The notes below the pieces were generated by a model. The model did no database searches and was not told where the DNA came from. It saw only the letters and a list, made by a program, of their open reading frames with translations. Made by a program: the position numbers and the translations under genes. From contig CALZDE010000099.1 of assembly GCA_945637225.1 (NCBI GenBank), positions 1-7,464 of the forward strand: DNA of 7,464 bases. The letters run 5' to 3'. Shown here piece by piece: positions 1 through 6,796 of the stretch; the first letter of the stretch is position 1, and every line of letters begins with the position of its first letter. This DNA is from an uncultured Selenomonadaceae bacterium. Lineage in GTDB: Bacteria > Bacillota > Negativicutes > Selenomonadales > Selenomonadaceae.

Positions 1-34
1 TTATATGTTTTCTTAAAAATTTTCAAAAATCCTC

Positions 35-63
35 TTGACAAACGCTCTATTATAGTTTATCAT
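35..63 (+). promoter_or_regulatory. Sigma-A/sigma-70 type promoter of cysK
   Basis: A perfect -35 hexamer TTGACA (35-40) is followed after a 17-base spacer by TATCAT (58-63), five of six matches to the -10 consensus. Transcription would begin near position 70, giving an untranslated leader of roughly 98 bases before cysK. The near-consensus elements fit strong expression of the housekeeping-like gene downstream. In the leader I see no T-box, SAM riboswitch or other recognised RNA element, only AT-rich repeats and the palindrome AAAAGCTTTT at 94-103. Confidence 0.75.
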
Positions 64-85
64 ATAAGCATATTAATCATATATG
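59..85. promoter_or_regulatory. AT-rich repeat overlapping cysK -10/+1, possible operator
   Basis: ATCATATAAG (59-68) is repeated as ATCATATATG (76-85), nine of ten bases identical and 17 bases apart. The outer hexamers CATATA (61-66) and TATATG (80-85) also form an inverted repeat. The element covers the -10 box and the predicted transcription start, where a repressor would act. Cysteine-biosynthesis genes of Firmicutes are often controlled by Rrf2-family repressors such as CymR that bind AT-rich sites, so such a role is possible. The region is so AT-rich that chance is a real alternative, and no regulator can be named from the sequence. Confidence 0.3.
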
Positions 86-167
86 TTTTAAAGAAAAGCT
101 TTTTAGTAAACATTACTTAGTCAAAATACAGGCTAAAAAGATATGTATATTTCAGGAGGTTTTTATT

Positions 168-1097
168 ATGGCAAAGATTTACAATAGCGTAACTGAACTT
201 ATTGGCGGTACTCCTCTTTTAAAGGCAAACCGCTTTATTGAAGTAAATAACTTAGAAGCTAATATTTTTGTAAAGCTGGAATACTTCAATCCTGCCGGCT
301 CCGTAAAGGACCGCATTGCCAAGGCCATGATTGAAAAGGCTGAGGCTGATGGACTTTTAAATAAAAATTCTGTTATTATCGAGCCTACCTCTGGTAATAC
401 CGGTATCGGTTTAGCAAGCTTCGCCGCTGCCCGTGGCTATCGTGCAATCCTCACCATGCCAGAGACTATGAGTGTTGAACGCCGCAATCTCCTGAAGGCT
501 TATGGTGCAGAGATTGTCCTCACCGACGGTTCTAAGGGCATGAAGGGTGCAATCGCAAAGGCCGAGGAATTAGCTGAGACTACTCCAAATGCTTTCATTC
601 CTTCCCAGTTCACCAATCCTGCCAATCCAGCAGCCCACAAGGCTACCACAGGCCCAGAGATTTGGAACGACTTAGATGGCAAGGTAGATATTTTCTTAGC
701 AGGCGTAGGCACTGGCGGTACTTTAACCGGTGTTGGTGAATATCTGAAGGAGCAGAATCCTGACGTAAAGGTATTTGCTATTGAGCCAGCCTCCTCCCCA
801 GTTCTCAGCAAGGGTACTGCTGGTCCTCACAAAATTCAGGGCATTGGTGCAGGCTTTATTCCTGAGATTCTCAACACCAATATTTATGATGAGGTTCTCC
901 CTATCGAAAACGATGATGCCTTCAAGTATGGCCGTCAGTTCTCTCAGGTAGAGGGCATTCTCATTGGTATTTCCGCAGGTGCTGCTCTGGCTGCTGCTGT
1001 TCAGGTAGCTCAGAAGCCAGAAAACAAGGGCAAGAATATCGTAGTTCTCCTTCCTGATACTGGTGACCGTTACCTCTCCACTGACCTTTTCGCATAA
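168..1097 (+). CDS. cysK: Cysteine synthase A (O-acetylserine sulfhydrylase)
   Basis: This cytosolic PLP enzyme makes L-cysteine and acetate from O-acetylserine and sulfide, the last step of sulfur assimilation. The 309-residue length is normal for the CysK family. Visible landmarks, in order, are the N-terminal IGGTPL motif, the PLP-binding lysine in GSVKDR (Lys47), the substrate-binding TSGNTG loop (74-79), the phosphate-binding GTGGT loop (181-185), GISAGAAL near residue 270, and the C-terminal PDTGDRYLST motif. A strong AGGAGG (154-159) eight bases before the ATG fixes the start. The gene has its own promoter and terminator, so it is probably monocistronic. Neighbours give no sulfur context (no cysE beside it). 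CysM or cystathionine beta-synthase relatives are less likely given the close CysK-type motifs and the lack of C-terminal domains. Confidence 0.96.
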   Translation: MAKIYNSVTELIGGTPLLKANRFIEVNNLEANIFVKLEYFNPAGSVKDRIAKAMIEKAEADGLLNKNSVIIEPTSGNTGIGLASFAAARGYRAILTMPETMSVERRNLLKAYGAEIVLTDGSKGMKGAIAKAEELAETTPNAFIPSQFTNPANPAAHKATTGPEIWNDLDGKVDIFLAGVGTGGTLTGVGEYLKEQNPDVKVFAIEPASSPVLSKGTAGPHKIQGIGAGFIPEILNTNIYDEVLPIENDDAFKYGRQFSQVEGILIGISAGAALAAAVQVAQKPENKGKNIVVLLPDTGDRYLSTDLFA

Positions 1098-1125
1098 TAA
1101 AAATATTTTTCATCGCACATAATTC

Positions 1126-1155
1126 AAGCCCTTCCATTAATTTGGCGGGGCTTTT
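1126..1155 (+). terminator. Intrinsic terminator after cysK
   Basis: AAGCCC (1126-1131) pairs with GGGCTT (1148-1153). Inside it, after a small internal loop, CCA (1134-1136) can pair with TGG (1143-1145). The stem runs straight into CTTTTCTCTT, a T-rich but interrupted tract. It lies 28 bases after the cysK stop and just before the trkA promoter, so it would separate the two units. The modest stem and broken T-run suggest possibly incomplete termination. Confidence 0.7.
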
Positions 1156-1158
1156 CTC

Positions 1159-1187
1159 TTGCAAGCAGAGTCCTTTTATAGTATTAT
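1159..1187 (+). promoter_or_regulatory. Predicted promoter of the trkA-trkH operon
   Basis: TTGCAA (1159-1164, four of six matches to TTGACA) and TATTAT (1182-1187, five of six matches to TATAAT) are separated by exactly 17 bases. Transcription would start near 1194 and give a leader of about 28 bases. The -35 box overlaps the T-rich tail of the cysK terminator, a compact arrangement. No operator is evident. Confidence 0.55.
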
Positions 1188-1221
1188 ATAGAGTATGAAA
1201 TTTTGATTTAGGAGATTTGTT

Positions 1222-2565
1222 ATGCGTATTATAATCATTGGTGCAGGCAAGCTTGGCTATAGTATTGCGGAGCTGTTATCCAAAGAAGAATATGACATTG
1301 TTGTAGTGGATCAGGATGCTGGACGCTTGGAAATTGTCAAGGAAACACTCGACGTTATGACTATGGAAGCCAACGGTTCCAGCCCTATTACTATGGATGA
1401 TCCTGAAATAAGGGATTCCGATGTACTGATTGCCGTTACTGCCAATGACGAAGTAAATATGGTTTCCTGCATACTTGCTAAAAAGCATGGAATAAAGCAC
1501 ACGGTTGCCCGAATCCGTGACATGCAGTTTATATCCGAAGCAAAGGAATATCTGAAATCCAATTTTGATATTGACCTCATGCTGAATCCTGAAATGCTTA
1601 CTGCTATGGAAATAAACCGTATTCTCATGGTACCTGCAGCCCTCAATGTAGAGGATTTCGCTGATGGCAAGGTTCGTTTATTTGAAACAAAAGTAAAAAG
1701 TGAATCTTCACTTATTCATATACCACTTAAAGACTTAGATATTCCAAAGGATATTCTGGCAGCGATGATTTTCCGTGGGCACCAGCTTATAATCCCTCAT
1801 GGTAATGATTGTCTCATGCCTTTTGATAATGTTTATTTCGTAGGTGCTCCGCAGTCTATCGAAAGCTTCAGTAAAAATCTCATTCAGCAGAATTCTTCAA
1901 GGGTACGAAATGTAATGATTATCGGTGCAGGCCGTACTGGGCGATTCTTAGCATACTCCCTTGACAAAATGGGCGTAAATGTAAAGGTAGTAGATAAAGA
2001 CCGTAATGTCTGCCGTCAGATTTCAGAAAAATTAGACCGTGGCTCTGCAATCCATGGTGACGGTACAAACATTGACCTGCTCATTGAGGAAGGAATAACG
2101 GAAGCTGATGCGGTAGCATGCCTCACTAAAGACGATAATCTCAATCTTCTGATGGCACTTCTCTGCAAGCATATGGGTGCTAAGAAGACTATCGTTCATG
2201 TTGCCCGTTCTGAATACATTGACCTGATGGAAAAGGTAGGTATCGACGTCGTACTTTCCTCCAGATTTTTGGCCGCAAGTGAAATTCTCACCTATGTACG
2301 AAAAGGCGGTATTGTCTCCGTATCACTCTTAGAGGGTGCCAAGGCCGAAGCTATGGAGCTTATAGTACAGGAAAATTCCCCTGTGGCTGGCAAAAAGCTT
2401 ATGAACGCTGGACTGCCTAGAGAATGCCTTGTCTGCGGTCATGTCCGTGATGATATTGCCTCTATTCCACGAGGTGATACACTCTTGGAGCCTAATGACA
2501 GAATCATCCTTCTTGTAGATAAAAATCATTCAAAACGTGTATTGCCATATTTCAAGGCAAATTAA
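1222..2565 (+). CDS. trkA: Trk potassium uptake system NAD-binding regulatory protein TrkA
   Basis: TrkA is the cytosolic, nucleotide-binding subunit that assembles beneath the TrkH channel and gates K+ uptake. At 447 residues it has the usual size of two-RCK TrkA proteins (E. coli is about 458). It shows the expected duplicated layout. The first Rossmann/RCK_N domain has GAGKLG (7-12) and the acidic Asp30 that ends beta-2, and is followed by a first TrkA_C domain (about 140-225). The second Rossmann domain has GAGRTG (235-240) and Asp258, followed by a second TrkA_C domain (about 370-447). Both nucleotide-binding motifs look intact, so both RCK halves could bind NAD(H) or ATP/ADP. AGGAG (1210-1214), seven bases before the ATG, supports this start. 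It leads an operon with two trkH-type genes, the first only 11 bases after its stop. Confidence 0.95.
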   Translation: MRIIIIGAGKLGYSIAELLSKEEYDIVVVDQDAGRLEIVKETLDVMTMEANGSSPITMDDPEIRDSDVLIAVTANDEVNMVSCILAKKHGIKHTVARIRDMQFISEAKEYLKSNFDIDLMLNPEMLTAMEINRILMVPAALNVEDFADGKVRLFETKVKSESSLIHIPLKDLDIPKDILAAMIFRGHQLIIPHGNDCLMPFDNVYFVGAPQSIESFSKNLIQQNSSRVRNVMIIGAGRTGRFLAYSLDKMGVNVKVVDKDRNVCRQISEKLDRGSAIHGDGTNIDLLIEEGITEADAVACLTKDDNLNLLMALLCKHMGAKKTIVHVARSEYIDLMEKVGIDVVLSSRFLAASEILTYVRKGGIVSVSLLEGAKAEAMELIVQENSPVAGKKLMNAGLPRECLVCGHVRDDIASIPRGDTLLEPNDRIILLVDKNHSKRVLPYFKAN

Positions 2566-2576
2566 TAGATTTAATT

Positions 2577-4037
2577 ATGATTAATTTTGTTTGTTTTCTG
2601 CTGGGAAGAATAGCCCTGACCTCTGCTGGAGCTATGCTTATTCCCTACCTATACACCATACATTATGAAAATGGTGCTACGCTGCTGCCCTTTTCTGTAA
2701 GTATAATAATATCACTGTCCGTTATGATATTACTCTTTGGCAAGGGTGAGCATCATCCCGAAAGATTAAATGTAACAGGCGGTGCTGCCTTTCTTTTTTC
2801 CACATGGATTTTATACTCGTTTCTGGGTATCTTTCCATATACCTTAAACGGTACCCTGCCATTCATGGATTCCTTGATGGAATGCTTGTCTGGCTTCACG
2901 ACTACGGGTATCACTGGCATTGCAAAAGGCAACGCACCCGATTCGATTATACTCTGGCGAAGTATCACTCAATGGCTTGGTGGCTTAAATATACTGCTGG
3001 TTTTATCAGCGATTGTACCTGCCGTTACAAAAGGTTTCGGTATCTTCTTCGCTATACCTGTTAATCTCAGGCAGAGTGCCATGACAGTCGCTCATATTGA
3101 CAAAGCCACCAAAAAAGTTACTTTTGCTTACGTCACTGTCACCTGCATAGCAATGACCTTTTTCCTTCTGAGCGGTCTTAACTTTTTCGATTCCCTGAAT
3201 TTGTCTATGGTCATAATCTCCACTGGTGGCTGTTACCAGCCGGAATATGCAGAAATAAATTTATGGATGCTCGTAATTATACTTTTCGGCTTGGGTGCTT
3301 CCTGCTTGAATGTACTTATTTACCTGCAATCATCATCATTAGCCCAAATCAAAAAAGGACTTCTATTACGTCTGCATAGTTCAGAATTAAGATGTTTTAT
3401 AGCAATATTACTCATATGTAGTATCATATGTACTATTGACTTACTAAAAAATGATTTTTATAATCCTCTAAAGGCTCTTTTTGACAGTATTTTCTTTGCG
3501 GCTTCCTTCGCTTCAACTACAGGCATTTTTACAGAAAGAATGCTTGACTGGCCACCGCTGTCAAAGCTGATTTTCATGTTTTTGGCAATTCTCGGCGGTT
3601 GTATGGGCTCGATGGCAGGAGGCTTCAAAATGTTGCGTTTAATCATTCTGCTAAAAACGTCATGGGCAGAAATGAGACGTACCCTGCACCCTCGTAAGGT
3701 AATCAGCCTAAAGGTAGATAACGGCATAGTACCATTAGAAGTAGTACGAAGAGTACTAAGTTTCTTTTTCCTCTACTGTGTCATTATATTTTTCTCCATG
3801 ATGCTGATTTCTCTTTCCGGCTGTACCATGCTTCAGTCCATGTATATTGCAATCGGCTGTCTCACCAGTGCAGGTCAGCTTATACTTTTTGAAATGACTC
3901 CTGATGAATTGTATGCTATCCCAAGCTTCCTAAAGTTCCTTTGCTGTTTCCTAATGGTCTTGGGAAAGGCTGAAATACTCTCTTTCTTAGTGCTGATTCA
4001 GGCCTGCATTCAGCGTTTAGACAAGAAAAACTGGTAA
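2577..4037 (+). CDS. Divergent TrkH-family potassium transporter subunit (paralogue 1)
   Basis: This 486-residue, very hydrophobic protein belongs to the TrkH/KtrB superfamily, whose four M1-P-M2 repeats form a K+ channel-like pore. The four filter glycines can be placed: TTTG (Gly111), STGG (Gly217), STTG (Gly316) and TSAG (Gly433). WRSITQWLGG (128-136), a GGCMGSMAGG loop (340-349) and the cytosolic HPRKV segment (371-375) also match the family. It departs from canonical TrkH in several places. The GGxGIIV stretch reads GGLNILL, the conserved acidic/Gly-Pro segment after repeat 1 is gone, the third-repeat GGCAGST loop is altered, and the terminal GRLE reads GKAE (Lys464). No good Shine-Dalgarno precedes the ATG; an AAGG lies 19 bases upstream inside trkA, so translation may be coupled to trkA, which ends 11 bases before. 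It may be an alternative or partner subunit to the next gene's product. Confidence 0.88.
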   Translation: MINFVCFLLGRIALTSAGAMLIPYLYTIHYENGATLLPFSVSIIISLSVMILLFGKGEHHPERLNVTGGAAFLFSTWILYSFLGIFPYTLNGTLPFMDSLMECLSGFTTTGITGIAKGNAPDSIILWRSITQWLGGLNILLVLSAIVPAVTKGFGIFFAIPVNLRQSAMTVAHIDKATKKVTFAYVTVTCIAMTFFLLSGLNFFDSLNLSMVIISTGGCYQPEYAEINLWMLVIILFGLGASCLNVLIYLQSSSLAQIKKGLLLRLHSSELRCFIAILLICSIICTIDLLKNDFYNPLKALFDSIFFAASFASTTGIFTERMLDWPPLSKLIFMFLAILGGCMGSMAGGFKMLRLIILLKTSWAEMRRTLHPRKVISLKVDNGIVPLEVVRRVLSFFFLYCVIIFFSMMLISLSGCTMLQSMYIAIGCLTSAGQLILFEMTPDELYAIPSFLKFLCCFLMVLGKAEILSFLVLIQACIQRLDKKNW

Positions 4038-4055
4038 ATCGGGAAAGGATAAAAA

Positions 4056-5501
4056 ATGAATTTACGAATTGTCGCTTACGTAATGGGCCGTCTTTTATAT
4101 GCCCTTACTATTGCCATATTGATTCCCTTCTTTGCGGCTCTTGTCTGGCACGAACCCGTGATGAACTTCGGTATCACCTTTTTTATAAGTCTCTTTGTTG
4201 CTGGTATCTGTACCAATCAGGGAGAACTTCCTGAGGATAAACTGTCACTTAGAGAGGGTATCGCTGTCACAGGTATAGGATGGTTTATCGCTTCTATTAT
4301 TACTTCCCTGCCCTTCATGCTCGGAACGGATATGTCTATTGCAGACTGTCTTTTTGAAGGCACCTCAGGAATAACAGGGACGGGCGGTACTATTATTGAC
4401 GATTTAACCAGCATTTCAGACAGTCTTATTCTTTGGCGCAGTCTGGCTCACTGGCTTGGCGGTATCGGAATCATCGTTATCTTTATTGCCATTTTCCCTC
4501 AGCCCGGCAATGGCAGTATGTATATGTTTTTTGCAGAAGGCTCTGGACCTATTTCAGAACGAATCATGCCTCGAATAAAAACTACTGCTAACGCACTGTT
4601 AGCACTTTATATAGTACTGACAATAGCACTTACTGCTGTTTTAATTTTTATCTGTGACATAGCCCCCTTCAATGCCCTCAACACATCCATGTCGGCTATT
4701 GCTACAGGCGGATTCTCAGACCAGAACGGAAGTATTGGCAACTTCAATAGCCTTACTGCTGAAATCAGCATTATGATTTTTATGCTGATCGGTGGCGGTA
4801 ACTTTGGTCTTTATTTCATGGCATGGCGAAAAGGTATCCGCTGTATGTGGCAGAATACCGAATTTAGGGTGTATATAGGCATTTTTACAACTATCAGCCT
4901 GCTCATTACGCTGAACTTAGCCACTGCCGGCGGTATGGACTGGAATTATGCTCTGCGTTATGCGACCTTTCAGACAGCTTCTGTACTCACTACCACAGGC
5001 TTTACCACCACAGATTTTGACCAGTGGCCTACCTTCTCAAAGCTCTGCCTGCTTCTCCTTATGTTCACAGGCGGTTGTGCAGGCTCTACTTCTGGCGGTA
5101 TGAAGCTTACCCGTCTGATTATCCTCTTCAAAATGATTTATACCTTTATTTTGAAAATACTCCACCCTAGAAGCATTATTCACATAAAACTTGACCACAA
5201 GAAGCTTCCAGACAATGTAGCTTTTCAGGTCGCAAGATTTTTCTTTATATACATAATGCTCTGCCTCGTTTTGGGAATTATCGTTTCTCTTGACGGTGTA
5301 CCTGCTATGGATGCTATTGCCATCGGTATTTCTACCATGGCAAATGCTGGTGTTGCCTTTGGTGTAGCTTCCGGTTCATTCTCGGTACTTCCTCCAGTCA
5401 GCAAGCTTACCTGCTGTATCTTCATGATTCTGGGACGCTTGGAAATATTTACCCTTCTTGCCATGTTCCAGCCTGAATTTTGGCGACGTGGTAATTGGTA
5501 A
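4056..5501 (+). CDS. trkH: Trk potassium uptake system membrane protein TrkH (canonical paralogue)
   Basis: This is the K+-translocating integral membrane subunit that works with TrkA. The 481-residue length and motifs match E. coli-type TrkH closely. The four filter regions are TGTGGT (Gly110), ATGGF (Gly218), TTTGFTT (Gly315) and NAGV (Gly432). WRSLAHWLGGIGIIV (127-141) follows repeat 1, with EGSGP at 161-165 and MPRIKTTA after it. GGGNFGLYF and NTEFR (267-271) mark the middle of the protein. The intramembrane gate loop GGCAGSTSGGMK spans 339-350, and GRLEIFT with the family's conserved arginine (Arg461) lies near the end. The ATG is preceded by AAAGGA (4044-4049) at six bases' spacing. It starts 18 bases after the preceding trkH-like gene, so the three trk genes form one operon. 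No clear terminator follows; the next gene has its own promoter. Confidence 0.95.
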   Translation: MNLRIVAYVMGRLLYALTIAILIPFFAALVWHEPVMNFGITFFISLFVAGICTNQGELPEDKLSLREGIAVTGIGWFIASIITSLPFMLGTDMSIADCLFEGTSGITGTGGTIIDDLTSISDSLILWRSLAHWLGGIGIIVIFIAIFPQPGNGSMYMFFAEGSGPISERIMPRIKTTANALLALYIVLTIALTAVLIFICDIAPFNALNTSMSAIATGGFSDQNGSIGNFNSLTAEISIMIFMLIGGGNFGLYFMAWRKGIRCMWQNTEFRVYIGIFTTISLLITLNLATAGGMDWNYALRYATFQTASVLTTTGFTTTDFDQWPTFSKLCLLLLMFTGGCAGSTSGGMKLTRLIILFKMIYTFILKILHPRSIIHIKLDHKKLPDNVAFQVARFFFIYIMLCLVLGIIVSLDGVPAMDAIAIGISTMANAGVAFGVASGSFSVLPPVSKLTCCIFMILGRLEIFTLLAMFQPEFWRRGNW

Positions 5502-5507
5502 AATTAA

Positions 5508-5536
5508 TAGAAACTTTATGGAAAATATAGTATAAT
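5508..5536 (+). promoter_or_regulatory. Predicted promoter of the kelch/SIS gene pair
   Basis: TAGAAA (5508-5513, four of six matches to TTGACA) and a perfect -10 TATAAT (5531-5536) are separated by 17 bases. The start of transcription would be near 5543, giving a leader of about 38 bases before the kelch gene. Since no hairpin terminator is visible between the trkH stop at 5501 and this promoter, some read-through from the trk operon is possible. Confidence 0.65.
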
Positions 5537-5580
5537 AAGAACAGAAATAAACTAACACGTATCTAAAAAGGAGTTTCCTT

Positions 5581-6750
5581 ATGAAAAAAATTAGCCGTAT
5601 ATTAGCAGCTATTCCGTTTGCACTGACTGTGGCCGTTATGCCTATGACAGAGGCCGCTGTAAATACACCTCGTCTGCCAGCTGTACTCATGGACCCTGCG
5701 CCTTCCGTAGTACCAGAAGCAAGTCTTCAGACCACCAACGCACCTGATACAGATGAGGCATATGCTAAGGGTGTCACTGGCTGTTTCACAGGCACTATCG
5801 GTAATAAAATCATCGTCGCTGGCGGTTGTAATATGACAGAAAACAAAATCAGCTTTTCTTCTGACCGTCAGGTATTTAGTGACATCTATGCAGGTCAGCC
5901 TGCCCCTAATGGCAAAATTGAATGGGAAAAAGCAGGTATTATGCCTGTTGCAGTTTCCAACGGTGCTTCATTTACATTAGATGATGGCATAATCTTTGCT
6001 GGCGGTATTGATGCTAATTTCACAGCCTCTCAGAAGGTCTACAAATTATCCTTTAACGAAAACGGTACTCTGGAAACCACTTACCTTCCAGACCTGCCAA
6101 ACGGACTCAGCCACATGGGTTCCTGCCTCATTGATAACAAGCTTTATCTTATAGGAGGTACTACTAATAACGGTGCCAACCCAGCAGTAATCAGTCTTGA
6201 CCTCAATCAGCAGGAATTAGGCTGGCAGACCGTCAGCTATTACCCAGGAAGTGCCCGCATTCAGCCAATTTGTGCAGAAAGCAATGGCCAGCTTTTCATT
6301 TGGGGTGGATATTCCACAGATAACCCACCTATTCTTTCCAATGACGGCTATAAGTACAATCCTGACACAAAGGACTGGTCTGCCGTTGCTACACCAAAAT
6401 TAGTAGACGGATTCCGCAGCAGCAGAATCTATACAGGCGGTGCCAGTGCCGTATCGGTAGATAATCATCGTATCGTAGTAACTGGCGGTGTAAATCCTGA
6501 AATTTTCAGCAATACCAGCCAAAAGATGAGCGGAGATTACCTTCAGCACAACGCCGACTGGTACAGATACAACCGCTTCATCATGATATACAACAGTGAT
6601 GCAAACAGCTGGGAAATACCTGTACAGACAGCACAGACCGCAAGAACCAACGCTTCAATGGTATACTTCGGCAATAAGATTTATACTATTGGCGGTGAGA
6701 TTGCCCCTGGTGTCTGCACAAATGAAATTTCCCTCATCAACGTAAAATAA
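5581..6750 (+). CDS. Exported kelch beta-propeller, cyclically permuted NanM/mutarotase-like family
   Basis: The 389-residue protein begins with a Sec-type signal peptide: a KKISR positive end, a hydrophobic stretch to about residue 22, and likely cleavage after Ala25 or Ala26, with no lipobox. Six kelch-type double glycines at about 81, 141, 192, 242, 302 and 371 indicate a six-bladed propeller. From memory of E. coli NanM, blade motifs such as TGGVNxxIF (301-309), the ADWYRYN segment (325-331) and GGE-x-x-PG (371-377) correspond, but the blade order is rotated, with NanM's C-terminal blades coming first. This is the arrangement of the cyclically permuted mutarotase family. NanM speeds interconversion of sialic acid anomers in the periplasm. 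The putative catalytic Glu is kept (Glu373), but the nearby arginine of NanM (GLRT) is Cys379 here, so the substrate and even activity are uncertain. No sialic acid catabolic genes are adjacent. AAAGGAG (5567-5573) at seven bases fixes the start. Confidence 0.8.
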   Translation: MKKISRILAAIPFALTVAVMPMTEAAVNTPRLPAVLMDPAPSVVPEASLQTTNAPDTDEAYAKGVTGCFTGTIGNKIIVAGGCNMTENKISFSSDRQVFSDIYAGQPAPNGKIEWEKAGIMPVAVSNGASFTLDDGIIFAGGIDANFTASQKVYKLSFNENGTLETTYLPDLPNGLSHMGSCLIDNKLYLIGGTTNNGANPAVISLDLNQQELGWQTVSYYPGSARIQPICAESNGQLFIWGGYSTDNPPILSNDGYKYNPDTKDWSAVATPKLVDGFRSSRIYTGGASAVSVDNHRIVVTGGVNPEIFSNTSQKMSGDYLQHNADWYRYNRFIMIYNSDANSWEIPVQTAQTARTNASMVYFGNKIYTIGGEIAPGVCTNEISLINVK

Positions 6751-6785
6751 ATCAGCAAAATCCAAAACTCAATTTTCAAAAATGT

Positions 6786-6789
6786 GGAG
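6786..6789 (+). promoter_or_regulatory. Ribosome binding site deciding the SIS gene start
   Basis: GGAG lies seven bases before the ATG at 6797. The alternative in-frame ATG at 6782 sits just upstream of this GGAG and is itself preceded only by AT-rich sequence with no Shine-Dalgarno. The 6797 start is therefore preferred and removes the five leading residues MWRIT. Confidence 0.75.
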
Positions 6790-6796
6790 AATTACT

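Noticed and set aside
70..167. Possible riboswitch or T-box in the cysK leader
   Set aside because: The leader is under 100 bases, lacks a T-box TGGNACCGCG-type core, shows no SAM riboswitch features, and has no terminator hairpin before the gene.
143..187. Short upstream frame starting at ATG 143 and overlapping the cysK start
   Set aside because: It has no ribosome binding site of its own and contains the cysK Shine-Dalgarno. Its encoded peptide has no cysteine codons that would suggest a sulfur-sensing leader peptide.
500..811. Minus-strand open frame of 103 codons inside cysK
   Set aside because: It lies wholly antisense to a clear cysteine synthase gene, its protein has no recognisable motif, and its openness follows from the codon bias of cysK.
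2804..3064. Plus-strand 86-codon frame inside the first trkH
   Set aside because: It is an alternate frame of conserved TrkH sequence; the TrkH frame carries the filter motifs, so this is a shadow.
3743..3760. AGTAC/GTACT inverted repeat within the first trkH
   Set aside because: Five-base arms inside a coding region are expected by chance, and there is no T-tract or other sign of function.
2577..5501. Tandem trkH genes as a recent gene duplication or split gene
   Set aside because: Each frame is full length with all four repeats. The two sequences differ greatly throughout, so neither a recent duplication nor a frameshifted single gene fits.
5376..5690. Minus-strand open frame spanning the trkH-kelch gap
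   Set aside because: It overlaps the conserved 3' end of trkH, the kelch promoter and the signal peptide region. It shows no family similarity I recognise and no supporting ribosome binding site was evident.
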